From: Knoellia sp031844405
GTDB lineage: Bacteria > Actinomycetota > Actinomycetes > Actinomycetales > Dermatophilaceae
Length of the DNA stretch: 64,000 nt
NCBI GenBank assembly: GCA_031844405.1
Contig: JAUZVC010000001.1
Coordinates: forward strand, 558,001-622,000
Direction of reading: 5' to 3'
This document shows positions 8,843 to 15,675 of the stretch, one piece after another; position 1 is the first letter of the stretch; every line of letters starts with the position of its first letter. Under the pieces are notes generated by a model, which was not told the DNA's origin, did no database searches, and saw nothing but the letters and a program-made list of their open reading frames with translations. The translations under genes and the position numbers were made by a program.

Positions 8843-9184
8843 GTGGTGCTCCTTCTGTCGTCGTCGGGCTGTGGTGCGGTCGGGTCGTTCGGTGGTGCCA
8901 CGCTCCTCCTTTCGGCGTACCCGCGTTCGGAGGATGTATGCCGTCCTCCCGGCTGAGGTGCCCACGGCCGGGATGTGCCCCTCGTCGAGGCGGGTGAACA
9001 CCCCCCGGGCAGCACGCGGACGCCCCTCGACGCTATGCCGGGGCGTGGGGTGCTGCCACCCCCGTCGGGGTGGAGCGGCCCTCGACCGACCCGGACGGCC
9101 GCTCGGAAGAGGGGTCGTCCTTGCAGGTCATCCGGTGGTTTCGCTGACCTATCGTGAGGGGACCCGACCCGCAGGAGGGGCCAC
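8843..9184. other. Divergent intergenic region with nested hairpin
   Basis: A 342-base gap between the divergent dehydrogenase and SRPBCC genes. I see no convincing gene. It holds one GTATGCCG octamer at 8936, a nested hairpin at 9008-9057 and a TATCGT -10 candidate at 9150-9155 for the plus-strand gene. Confidence 0.5.
9008..9057. other. Nested two-stem hairpin
   Basis: Outer stem GGCAGCAC (9008-9015) pairs with GTGCTGCC (9050-9057). Inner stem ACGCCCC (9020-9026) pairs with GGGGCGT (9040-9046). It lies between divergent genes, where a terminator is not expected; it could be a leader structure or a protein site. Confidence 0.4.
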
Positions 9185-9640
9185 GTGGTCCACATCGCCC
9201 GAGAGTTCGAGGTGCCCTGTCCGCAGGACGCCGCCGTCGCCTACCTGGCCGACTTCGCCAACGCCGTCGAGTGGGACCCGGGCACCGTGTCCTGCGTCCG
9301 CGACGGCGACCCCGCAGCTCCGGTCGCCCCGGGGGCGACGTGGACCAACGTGAGCAAGGTCCTCGGACGCGAGACGACCCTCACCTACGAGCTCGTCACC
9401 CTCGCCGACGACCACGTCGTCCTCGAGGGCAGCAACAAGACCGCCGACAGCAAGGACGACATCACCGTGACCGCGGTGGACGGTCGGACGAGCCGGATCC
9501 GCTATGAGGCCACGATCACCTTCAAGGGGCTCGCGAAGCTGTCCGACCCGCTCATGGCCCTCGTCTTCAGGGGCATCGCCGACGAGACCGTCGACGACAT
9601 GACCGCAGCGCTCACCCGCGTGGGCAGCGCGAGCGCGTGA
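9185..9640 (+). CDS. SRPBCC-family protein
   Basis: A 151-residue START/Bet v 1-like (polyketide cyclase/dehydrase type) protein: an N-terminal strand, the helix segment DAAVAYLADFANAVEWDPG, a beta-sheet middle and a long C-terminal helix. The GTG start is supported by GCAGGAGGGG about 5 bases upstream. Such proteins bind small hydrophobic ligands; nothing here reveals which. A TATCGT -10 candidate sits about 30 bases upstream. Confidence 0.78.
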   Translation: MVHIAREFEVPCPQDAAVAYLADFANAVEWDPGTVSCVRDGDPAAPVAPGATWTNVSKVLGRETTLTYELVTLADDHVVLEGSNKTADSKDDITVTAVDGRTSRIRYEATITFKGLAKLSDPLMALVFRGIADETVDDMTAALTRVGSASA

Positions 9641-9766
9641 GCGTCACCGCACGCGCGGCCGGCCTCGGCGCACGGCCGGCGTCGAGGCGCAAGGGCCGCG
9701 CCCACCGCGACACCGTCGTGCGCCTCAGCGCCGAACCCCAGCACACCGACCGAGAGGACGCCCACC

Positions 9767-10255
9767 ATGGCTGACCAGGACCCCAGGGAGCTCGTCGAGA
9801 CGATCATGAAGGAGACCCGGATCGCCACGCTCACCTACGTCGACGACGAGGGCCGACTGGTCTCCACGCCGATGGGCACCCAGGACTTCGAGGACCCCGG
9901 CACGGTGTGGTTCATCACCGAGCTCGACACCGACAAGGTGGCTGCGATCCGTCGGCGGCCCGAGGTCAACGTCGCCTACGCGAGCGACACGGGCTGGGTC
10001 TCGCTTGCCGGCCGCGCGGCCGTGAGCACCGACCGCGCCAAGCTCGAGGAGCTGTGGGACCCGTCGGTCTCGGCCTACATGCGGGGCGACGCGCAGACCC
10101 CGAACAACGGGCTCCTGGAGATCACCGCCGACACCGCCGAGTACTGGGAGTCCCCGGGCAAGGCGGCGATGCTCGTCCACCTCGTCAAGGGTCTCGTCAC
10201 CGACGAGAAGGCCGAGGACGAGGACGACGACTCCAGCGGGGTCGTCCAGCTCTGA
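9767..10255 (+). CDS. Pyridoxamine 5'-phosphate oxidase-like (general stress) FMN protein
   Basis: A 162-residue split-barrel flavoprotein of the general stress protein 26 type: TRIATLTYVDDEGRLVSTPM is the first barrel strand pair, VWFITELDTDKVAAI the second, and VAYASDTGWVSLAGRA the third. It ends with an acidic tail (EDEDDDSSG). GAGAGGA lies about 9 bases before the ATG. It probably binds flavin or F420 and acts on an unknown substrate in the cytosol. Confidence 0.8.
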   Translation: MADQDPRELVETIMKETRIATLTYVDDEGRLVSTPMGTQDFEDPGTVWFITELDTDKVAAIRRRPEVNVAYASDTGWVSLAGRAAVSTDRAKLEELWDPSVSAYMRGDAQTPNNGLLEITADTAEYWESPGKAAMLVHLVKGLVTDEKAEDEDDDSSGVVQL

Positions 10256-10316
10256 CGGAACCCGCCACCGCGTCCGCGGACGCGCTGACGGACCCGCCAC
10301 CGCGTCCGCGGACGCG
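10252..10316. repeat. Tandem 32/33-bp direct repeat
   Basis: Two head-to-tail copies (10252-10284 and 10285-10316), identical except for one extra A in the first. Each contains the perfect 16-bp palindrome CGCGTCCGCGGACGCG. The first copy covers the stop codon of the flavoprotein gene. Confidence 0.8.
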
Positions 10317-10324
10317 GTCCGGCG

Positions 10325-10360
10325 GCGAGCGCCCCGGCCCCCAGGGCTCGGGGCGCTCGC
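10325..10360. terminator. Hairpin terminator between convergent genes
   Basis: Arms GCGAGCGCCCCG (10325-10336) and its exact complement (10349-10360) enclose a 12-base loop. There is no T-tract, as is common for actinobacterial I-shaped terminators. It serves the flavoprotein gene and, from the other side, nnrD. Confidence 0.65.
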
Positions 10361-10363
10361 GCG

Positions 10364-11278
10364 TCAGTTGCCCCGGACGGAGCGCAGCACCCGCGGCAGC
10401 TGGTCGACGAGCTCGCCGGCGAGGTAGCCCACCCGGCCGAACCGCATGACGAGGTCGTCCCCGGCGGCCGCATGGACGTACTTCGCCCAGACGAGCGCCT
10501 GCACCGGGGACGCGCCCCGGCTCAGCAGGCCCACGGTGGCGCCGGCGACGACGTCCCCGCTGCCCGAGGTGCCGAGGCCCGTGTCGCCCGTCGTCATCTC
10601 CCAGACCTCGCCACCGGCGACGACGACCGTGCTCGCGCCCACGACTGCGTCGAACCGCTCGGCCGCCTCGAGCGCCGCCTCGGCGAGGTCGTCCTCGGCG
10701 AGGTCGTCACGGTCGAGGAGGTGCGCGAGCTCGTGGGCGTTGGGGGTGAGGACGAGGCGGCCGCGCAGCGCCCTCGCCGTCCCCGCGTCGGCCTGGGGCA
10801 GGCTCGTGAGCCCATAGGCGTCGAGGACGACGGGGGTGTCCTCGGGCAGCCGCGGCACCAGCTCGTCGAGCAGCCGGGCCGTGCCCTCGGCCGAGTCCAG
10901 ACCGGGGCCGACGAGCACGGCGTCGGCGCGCTCGAGCTCCTTGGCGAGGGCGTCACCCGCGCCCTCCCCGGTGACTGAGCCGTCCGCGTCCTCGGCGAGC
11001 CCGCGGGCGCCGCACTCGGGCAGGGCGACGGCGACGTGCTGCGCCACGCTCTCCGCGACCGCGACACTGAGGCGTCCGGCTCCCGTGCGGAGCGCGGCCC
11101 GCCCGGCGAGCAGCACGCCTCCGGGCGTCCCCCGTGCGCCGCCGACGACGAGCGCCTGGCCGCGGCTGTACTTGCTGCCCTCTGGCTCGGGCAGCGGCCA
11201 ACCCTCGAGCAGGTGCGGTGTCACGGGACGGGGGGAGTCGGCGTCGCCGCCCCGCACGGCCGCCGGCACCTCAGCCAC
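10364..11278 (-). CDS. nnrD: ADP-dependent NAD(P)H-hydrate dehydratase
   Basis: A 304-residue ribokinase-like protein of the NnrD/YjeF C-terminal domain family, which repairs hydrated NAD(P)H using ADP. It shows KYSRGQALVVGGARGTPGG near the N-terminus, the central VVLDAYGL and LTPNAHELAHLL, and the nucleotide-binding GTSGSGDVVAG motif. The epimerase partner domain (NnrE) is absent, so this is a stand-alone dehydratase. The GTG at 11278 is chosen because it overlaps the upstream phosphatase gene by 8 bases with GAGGTGGG in front; GTG 11287 is an alternative. Confidence 0.85.
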   Translation of the reverse strand: MAEVPAAVRGGDADSPRPVTPHLLEGWPLPEPEGSKYSRGQALVVGGARGTPGGVLLAGRAALRTGAGRLSVAVAESVAQHVAVALPECGARGLAEDADGSVTGEGAGDALAKELERADAVLVGPGLDSAEGTARLLDELVPRLPEDTPVVLDAYGLTSLPQADAGTARALRGRLVLTPNAHELAHLLDRDDLAEDDLAEAALEAAERFDAVVGASTVVVAGGEVWEMTTGDTGLGTSGSGDVVAGATVGLLSRGASPVQALVWAKYVHAAAGDDLVMRFGRVGYLAGELVDQLPRVLRSVRGN

Positions 11279-12023
11279 GGCCCACACCCACCTCGTCCGA
11301 TGCGCCCGGCTGGTCGGTGACCTCGACGCCGACGTCGCGCAGGTGCGAGTCGAGGTTGTAGTCGCCCACCCGCCAGCCGGTCGGCGACTCCTCGTCGCGC
11401 TCGAGCCGGCAGATGGCGGCGTTCTTGAGGGGCTCGTTGCGGGACCGCTCGAGCACGCCCTCCTCGTCGAGCCCGTCGGCGACGTAGGTGAACATGAGGA
11501 TGACGACGTCGTGCGCGGTGACGAGGACGCTGTCGTGGCTCTCCGTGCTGCCGATGTCGGTGAGCACCGCGCGCACCCGCAGGGCCACGTCGGCCCACGA
11601 CTCGCCGCCCGGTGGCCGGTAGTAGAACTTGCCGATCCACTCCCGTCGTTCGGCCTCCTCGGGGTACTTCGCCCGTATGCCGGCCGCGGTGAGCATGTCG
11701 GTGATCCCCATGTCGCGGTCGCGCAGGCGCTCGTCGACGCGCAGGTCGAGCTCGGCCTCGGCGACCGACAGCGCGATCTCGGCGCTCTCACGCGCCCGTC
11801 GGTAGGGGCTCGTCCACACGATCCCGGGGCGCTCGTCGTCGGGCAGCGTCGACAGCCACCGCCCGACGGCGCCGGCTTGCTCACGACCGAGCTCGGAGAG
11901 GGCGACGTCGGGGTCACGAGCGGGCACGTCGATCCGCTCGAGGCGCTCGCGCTGCGCGGACTCGGCCGCGACGTTGCCCTCGGACTGTCCGTGCCGGACG
12001 AGGATGATGCTGCTGGCAGGCAT
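11271..12023 (-). CDS. Histidine phosphatase family protein
   Basis: A 250-residue protein with the phosphoglycerate-mutase-like signature LVRHGQSEGN at residues 8-17, a second-site RARESAE segment, and a catalytic TAHDVVI histidine near residue 160 in the position of the usual SHG motif. It overlaps nnrD by 8 bases. A TAGCCT box ends 6 bases before the ATG, predicting a leaderless transcript. Substrate unknown. Confidence 0.8.
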   Translation of the reverse strand: MPASSIILVRHGQSEGNVAAESAQRERLERIDVPARDPDVALSELGREQAGAVGRWLSTLPDDERPGIVWTSPYRRARESAEIALSVAEAELDLRVDERLRDRDMGITDMLTAAGIRAKYPEEAERREWIGKFYYRPPGGESWADVALRVRAVLTDIGSTESHDSVLVTAHDVVILMFTYVADGLDEEGVLERSRNEPLKNAAICRLERDEESPTGWRVGDYNLDSHLRDVGVEVTDQPGASDEVGVGRG

Positions 12024-12029
12024 GCACCG

Positions 12030-12035
12030 AGGCTA
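12030..12035 (-). promoter_or_regulatory. -10 box TAGCCT, leaderless start of phosphatase gene
   Basis: On the minus strand TAGCCT is followed by CGGTGC and then the ATG at 12023. Confidence 0.5.
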
Positions 12036-12084
12036 TTGCGGAACCCGCCGGATCGCAGGGATCGCGGGCGACGGCACCGCCGGG

Positions 12085-12603
12085 TCAGGCGAGCTCGTCT
12101 CGGTAGTGCCCCACGAACGCGGGGTAGTAGTCGTCGAAGTCGACCGTGCCCGGGTCCTCGCCGGCCTCGGCCAGGACCATGCGGTCGAGGTAGTAGTCCC
12201 AACCCGGTCCGACACTCTCCGCGAGCACGGTGTCACCGACCTCCTGGGCGAACGTCAGGGTCGTCACGCCATCGGACTCGGCCAGGTCGACCTGCCACCG
12301 CCACTCGAGGTTCGGATCGTCGGGTCGCGCCGAGCGCATGACGAGCCGCCGAGGAGGGGCGCACTCGTCGATCGTGATCGTCTCCTCGGGCGCGTCCGCT
12401 GCCTCGGCCGTCATCCAGAACGAGACCGCCCCGCTCGCGGGGTCCCCCTGCCAGTGACCGATCCAGCGCACGAGCCGGTCGGACTCGGTGACCGCCGCCC
12501 ACACGTCCTCCACGGGAGCACGGAAGGTGCGCTCGAAGACGAGGTATGCCGTCCTGTCCCGATCCTGCCTGCGTCCTGTCGCGCTCGGCGTCCGTGTCGT
12601 CAT
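12085..12603 (-). CDS. SRPBCC (AHSA1-type) protein cotranscribed with ArsR
   Basis: A 172-residue Aha1/START-like protein with the typical opening FERTFRAPVEDVWAAVTESDRLVRWI and mid-motif GDPASGAVSFWMT. Its ATG overlaps the stop of the arsR-type gene (ATGA), the common ArsR-AHSA1 pair of actinobacteria. In such pairs the SRPBCC protein probably binds or modifies the small molecule sensed by the regulator. Confidence 0.82.
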   Translation of the reverse strand: MTTRTPSATGRRQDRDRTAYLVFERTFRAPVEDVWAAVTESDRLVRWIGHWQGDPASGAVSFWMTAEAADAPEETITIDECAPPRRLVMRSARPDDPNLEWRWQVDLAESDGVTTLTFAQEVGDTVLAESVGPGWDYYLDRMVLAEAGEDPGTVDFDDYYPAFVGHYRDELA

Positions 12604-13004
12604 GCTGTCTCCTTCGTCGTCTTCGTCCTCGTCCTCGATGCGGGTGACGTGCTGGTCGCGAGGGCCCGGTCGGGCTCGGTGCCGCGGCGCTCACGGACGG
12701 TCCGCCGGACCTCGAGGTCCAGCCCGTCGAGCACCGACTCGTCGAACCGCGGCTCGGGCGCCAGCGACGCGAGGTAGTCGGCGACCGGTGACAGCCCGCT
12801 CGGAACCAGCCGGTAGTGGCGCTCCCGCCCGACGTCGTCGGCGGCGACGAGACCGGCCTCGCCGAGCACCCGGAGGTGACGGCTCACCGCTGGTCTGCTG
12901 ATCGGGTGCTCCTCAGTGAGGTCGACCACCCGCGCCGACCCGCGCGCGAGCCGACGCACGAGGTCCCGGCGGACCGGGTCGGCGAGGGCTGAGAAGACAT
13001 CCAC
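12600..13004 (-). CDS. ArsR-family transcriptional regulator (SdpR-like)
   Basis: A 134-residue winged-helix repressor: FSALADPVRRDLVRRLARG, then the recognition helix region HPISRPAVSRHLRVLGEAGLV and the wing RERHYRLVPSGL. No metal-binding ELCVCDL-type motif is present, so it belongs to the non-metal SdpR-like group. The C-terminal 45 residues are basic and low-complexity. A perfect 16-bp inverted repeat lies directly at its start codon, suggesting strong autoregulation that also reaches the divergent gene. Confidence 0.85.
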   Translation of the reverse strand: MDVFSALADPVRRDLVRRLARGSARVVDLTEEHPISRPAVSRHLRVLGEAGLVAADDVGRERHYRLVPSGLSPVADYLASLAPEPRFDESVLDGLDLEVRRTVRERRGTEPDRALATSTSPASRTRTKTTKETA

Positions 13005-13038
13005 GACCTATTGGTAACAGACCTGTTACCAATAGGTC
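13005..13038. promoter_or_regulatory. Perfect operator palindrome of the ArsR-type regulator
   Basis: GACCTATTGGTAACAG (13005-13020), 2-base spacer, and its exact complement (13023-13038). It abuts the arsR start codon and lies 30 bases upstream of the divergent DUF1304 gene, so one repressor dimer site could control both. Confidence 0.75.
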
Positions 13039-13055
13039 AAGAGGGACGGGGGCCC

Positions 13056-13061
13056 TACGCT
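13056..13061 (+). promoter_or_regulatory. -10 box TACGCT, leaderless start of DUF1304 gene
   Basis: TACGCT is followed by TCGACC and the ATG at 13068. Confidence 0.5.
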
Positions 13062-13067
13062 TCGACC

Positions 13068-13445
13068 ATGGTCGTCGTCGCCTACGTCCTCGCCGTGCTC
13101 GCCGCGGCCGTCCACGTCTACATCTTCCGGCTCGAGTCGGTCGCCTGGACGGCGCCGGCCACGCGCAGGGTCTTCGGCACGACGCCCGAGACGGCGGAGG
13201 TGACGAAGCCGATGGCCTACAACCAGGGGTTCTACAACCTCTTCCTCGCCGTCGCCACGCTCGTGGGCGTGGCTCTGCACGCCTCGGGCTCCGAGGCCGC
13301 GGGCGCCGCCCTCGTCTACGCGGGGTGCGGGTCCATGGCTGCGGCGGCGCTCGTGCTCGCCACGAGCGACTCGACCAAGCTGCGCGCGGCTGCGATCCAG
13401 GGCGTCGCCCCGACCCTCGCGGTCCTCGCACTCCTCCTCGGCTGA
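13068..13445 (+). CDS. DUF1304 family membrane protein
   Basis: A 125-residue protein with four predicted membrane helices (about residues 2-20, 48-68, 74-92 and 103-124), matching the small integral-membrane DUF1304 family in size and in the motif ESVAWTAPATRRVFG...NQGFYNLFLA. Function is unknown. It is divergent from the arsR gene across the shared operator, so it may belong to the same regulon. Confidence 0.8.
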   Translation: MVVVAYVLAVLAAAVHVYIFRLESVAWTAPATRRVFGTTPETAEVTKPMAYNQGFYNLFLAVATLVGVALHASGSEAAGAALVYAGCGSMAAAALVLATSDSTKLRAAAIQGVAPTLAVLALLLG

Positions 13446-13449
13446 GGCG

Positions 13450-13455
13450 TAGCGT
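13450..13455 (+). promoter_or_regulatory. -10 box TAGCGT, leaderless start of UBP zinc-finger gene
   Basis: TAGCGT is followed by CGAGTC and the ATG at 13462; it overlaps the end region of the previous gene. Confidence 0.45.
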
Positions 13456-13461
13456 CGAGTC

Positions 13462-13824
13462 ATGGCAGCCCTGTTCGCCGAGTCGGCCGACCTCGACCCC
13501 ACCATCGCGCCCTCGGGCACTGGATGTGCGGAATGCACTGCGGCACAGGGCTGGTGGGTCCACCTGCGTCGGTGCACCGCATGCGGTCACGTCGGGTGCT
13601 GCGACACCTCACCCGAGCAGCACGCGACCGCCCACTTCCGCGAGACCGGCCACCCCATCGTCGCGAGCTTCGAGCCCGGCGAGGCGTGGCTGTGGAACTA
13701 CGCGACCGAGGAGATGGGCCGCGGCCCGGCACTCGCCGAGCCGACCGCCCGGCCCGAGGACCAGCCGGTGCCCGGGCCCCAGGGGCGGGTGCCCGACAAC
13801 TGGCGCGACCTCATCCACCGGTGA
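13462..13824 (+). CDS. UBP-type zinc finger protein
   Basis: A 120-residue protein with the bacterial form of the ZnF-UBP domain: CxxC in GCAECTA, then CxxC in RCTACGHVGCC, followed by the histidines of EQHATAHFRETGHPI that complete the zinc sites. The region FEPGEAWLWNYATEE is also typical. In eukaryotes this fold binds ubiquitin C-termini; in bacteria the role is unknown. Confidence 0.85.
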   Translation: MAALFAESADLDPTIAPSGTGCAECTAAQGWWVHLRRCTACGHVGCCDTSPEQHATAHFRETGHPIVASFEPGEAWLWNYATEEMGRGPALAEPTARPEDQPVPGPQGRVPDNWRDLIHR

Positions 13825-13835
13825 GTGGCTGACGC

Positions 13836-14249
13836 ATGGACGACGCCACCCGGTTCCTCGCCGAGCAGCGGTACGTGGAGCTGACGACCTTTCGTCGCAA
13901 CGGTGCGGGCGTGCCCACCCCGGTCTGGATCGCGCCCGACGGCGACGACCTCCTCGTCGTCACCGTCGACGGCACCGGCAAGACCAAGCGGCTCGCACAC
14001 ACCGACTGCGTGGAGCTGCGACCGTGCAGCGTGCGTGGCGAGGTCGCTCCCGGAGCACCCCGGTATGCCGGCCGCGCCCGTGTGCAGCGCGACCGCGCCT
14101 CGGTGGCTCGCGTGAAGCGGGCGATCGGTGCGAAGTACGGCTGGTGGTACCGCGCGCTCACCGTCGTCGAGCCCGTCCTCGAGCGGCTGCCCGGCCGCAA
14201 GCCGCGGGCCGCCGTCGTCATCACCGACGTCGTGCCGCTCGAGCCCTGA
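13836..14249 (+). CDS. PPOX-class F420-dependent oxidoreductase-like protein
   Basis: A 137-residue split-barrel protein: FLAEQRYVELTTFRRNGAGVPTPVWIAPDGDDLLVVT and TGKTKRLAHTDCVELRPCSVRGE are characteristic of the small PPOX F420-dependent enzymes of mycobacteria and relatives. It begins 11 bases after the zinc-finger gene and probably shares its transcript. Its 3' end overlaps that of the convergent SRPBCC gene by 29 bases. Confidence 0.8.
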   Translation: MDDATRFLAEQRYVELTTFRRNGAGVPTPVWIAPDGDDLLVVTVDGTGKTKRLAHTDCVELRPCSVRGEVAPGAPRYAGRARVQRDRASVARVKRAIGAKYGWWYRALTVVEPVLERLPGRKPRAAVVITDVVPLEP

Positions 14250-14703
14250 GCTCCTTCTCGATGCCGTGGGCGAAGCCGGAGCCCATGGCGGTGAGCACGC
14301 CGTGCATCGACGCCTGGACCGCCGGCCGGGCGATGCCCGGGAAGGGGAGGTCGACCGTGACCGAGAGCTCCATGCGCAGGTGCGTCGACCCCTCCGGATG
14401 TGCGTCGGTGAGGTCGTAGCGGCCGTCGGTCCCGGCACGCTCGCGCCCGTCCGGCGCATGGGCGAAGATGATGCGGGAGGTCGGGTCGAAGTCCATCCGT
14501 TCGGTGAAGTCGAGCTCGACGTGCTTGCCCAGCACCGGGATCCGCACGAGCTGCCAGTGCCAGAGGTCGCCGTCCGCGGTGATGTCGCGCACCATCGGCG
14601 TGATCCTCGCGATCGTCGCCGGGTCGGTGAGGACCTCCCAGACGAGCTCACGGGGATGGGCCACCGTCGCCTCGGACGTCTTCGTCGCGGTGAAGCTCGC
14701 CAT
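14221..14703 (-). CDS. SRPBCC-family protein, last gene of the Lgt-like/radical SAM operon
   Basis: A 160-residue START-like protein (ATVAHPRELVWEVLTDPATIARITPMVRDI...) ending with GSGFAHGIEKELRARAARRR. It begins 2 bases after the stop of the proline-rich membrane protein gene, so it is the probable fifth gene of the operon. It overlaps the convergent PPOX gene by 29 bases. Ligand unknown; the context suggests a lipid or other hydrophobic compound, which is inference only. Confidence 0.75.
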   Translation of the reverse strand: MASFTATKTSEATVAHPRELVWEVLTDPATIARITPMVRDITADGDLWHWQLVRIPVLGKHVELDFTERMDFDPTSRIIFAHAPDGRERAGTDGRYDLTDAHPEGSTHLRMELSVTVDLPFPGIARPAVQASMHGVLTAMGSGFAHGIEKELRARAARRR

Positions 14704-14705
14704 GG

Positions 14706-15281
14706 TCAGTAGCTCGCAACGATCGAGACGCAGGCACCGCCGAGGACGAAGCTGCCGACGGCGAGCCCGAGCATGATGCCGATGCCCCACGACCTCGTCT
14801 GTCGCGCGATGAGGAGCGGCGAGGCGAGCAGCACCGGGATGATCGTCACGAGGAAGACGAGGAGCTCCACCGGCGCGTCGACCCCGGCCAGGGCGAACGC
14901 GAGGAGGGGTGAGCCGACGGAGACGAACAGGCCGATGAGGACGCCGAGGACGACCTTGCCCCACGCCGCCATTCCCGGTGCCGGTGGTCGTTGGGCGTAG
15001 GGCGCACCATAGGGACCGTACGGCGGCGTGCCGGGCGGCAGCTGACCGTAGGGCGGCTGTGCGTGCGGCGGCTGTCCGTAGTGCGACTGTCCGGGCGGCA
15101 GCTGACCGTAGGGCGGCTGTGCGTGCGGCGGCTGTCCGTAGGGCGGCTGCCCGAACGGCGGCTGCCCGTGGACCGGTTGTGGGCCTGGGACCTGCTGCGG
15201 CCCCGGCGTCGGCTGTGGCGGTGGTCCGGAGGGTGGCACGGGTCCGGGGGGCTCCTGCCCCTCGGGTTGCTGGTCGGTCAT
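14706..15281 (-). CDS. Proline-rich small membrane protein
   Basis: A 191-residue protein. Residues 1-98 are a low-complexity Pro/Gly/Gln/Tyr domain with repeated GQPPYGQ, GQPPHAQ and GQLPPG units, and the remainder has three hydrophobic helices (about 103-123, 128-150 and 164-188). This architecture is common among actinobacterial proteins of unknown function whose proline-rich tail is cytoplasmic. It lies 28 bases after a second small membrane protein gene in the operon. Confidence 0.7.
   Translation of the reverse strand: MTDQQPEGQEPPGPVPPSGPPPQPTPGPQQVPGPQPVHGQPPFGQPPYGQPPHAQPPYGQLPPGQSHYGQPPHAQPPYGQLPPGTPPYGPYGAPYAQRPPAPGMAAWGKVVLGVLIGLFVSVGSPLLAFALAGVDAPVELLVFLVTIIPVLLASPLLIARQTRSWGIGIMLGLAVGSFVLGGACVSIVASY
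15031..15141. repeat. Tandem repeat inside the proline-rich gene
   Basis: A 51-base block is repeated exactly at a 60-base period (15031-15081 and 15091-15141), encoding the repeated GQPPHAQPPYGQLPPG segment. Such a unit can expand or contract by slippage. Confidence 0.8.
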
Positions 15282-15309
15282 CGGGCTCCTTCCCGGACGT
15301 CGAGGATGG

Positions 15310-15675
15310 TCACCACAGCCGCCACGGGCCGAAGCCGACGACGAGCGCGGCGACCGCGAGGAGGACGAGCGCGGCGAGGTACGCGAGGACCAGCCGGGTG
15401 TCGCCGAGCAGGCACTTCGAGCGGAGCAGCCCCGCCCGTCGCGCCTTGGCGTAGCCGACGACCCCGAGGCCGGCGAAGAAGGCCAACGCCAGGGGCCCGA
15501 GCAGCCACCCGAGCAGGGCGACGGTCGCGAAGATGCAGAGCCTCAGCGGGTCATGACCCGCCGCGGACGCCGCGCCGGACGGGCCGGCCGAGCCAGGCGC
15601 GCCCACGCCGACCGCGTAGGGCGGGGCACCCGCGGGGCCCAGGGTGTCGGTGGGGACGATGCGCGGGTCGGTCAT
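15310..15675 (-). CDS. Small membrane protein with Gly/Ala/Pro-rich N-terminus
   Basis: A 121-residue protein: about 40 residues of Gly/Ala/Pro-rich sequence, then two hydrophobic helices (about 47-75 and 95-116) separated by the basic loop AKARRAGLLRSKCLLGDTR. The start at 15675 overlaps the stop of the radical SAM gene (ATGA). The overall layout resembles the following proline-rich gene. I do not recognise the family. Confidence 0.65.
   Translation of the reverse strand: MTDPRIVPTDTLGPAGAPPYAVGVGAPGSAGPSGAASAAGHDPLRLCIFATVALLGWLLGPLALAFFAGLGVVGYAKARRAGLLRSKCLLGDTRLVLAYLAALVLLAVAALVVGFGPWRLW

Noticed and set aside
8839..9195. A 118-residue minus-strand frame in the divergent gap
   Set aside because: Pro/Arg/Ser-rich, no ribosome site, overlaps the promoter and start of the neighbouring genes; more likely non-coding.
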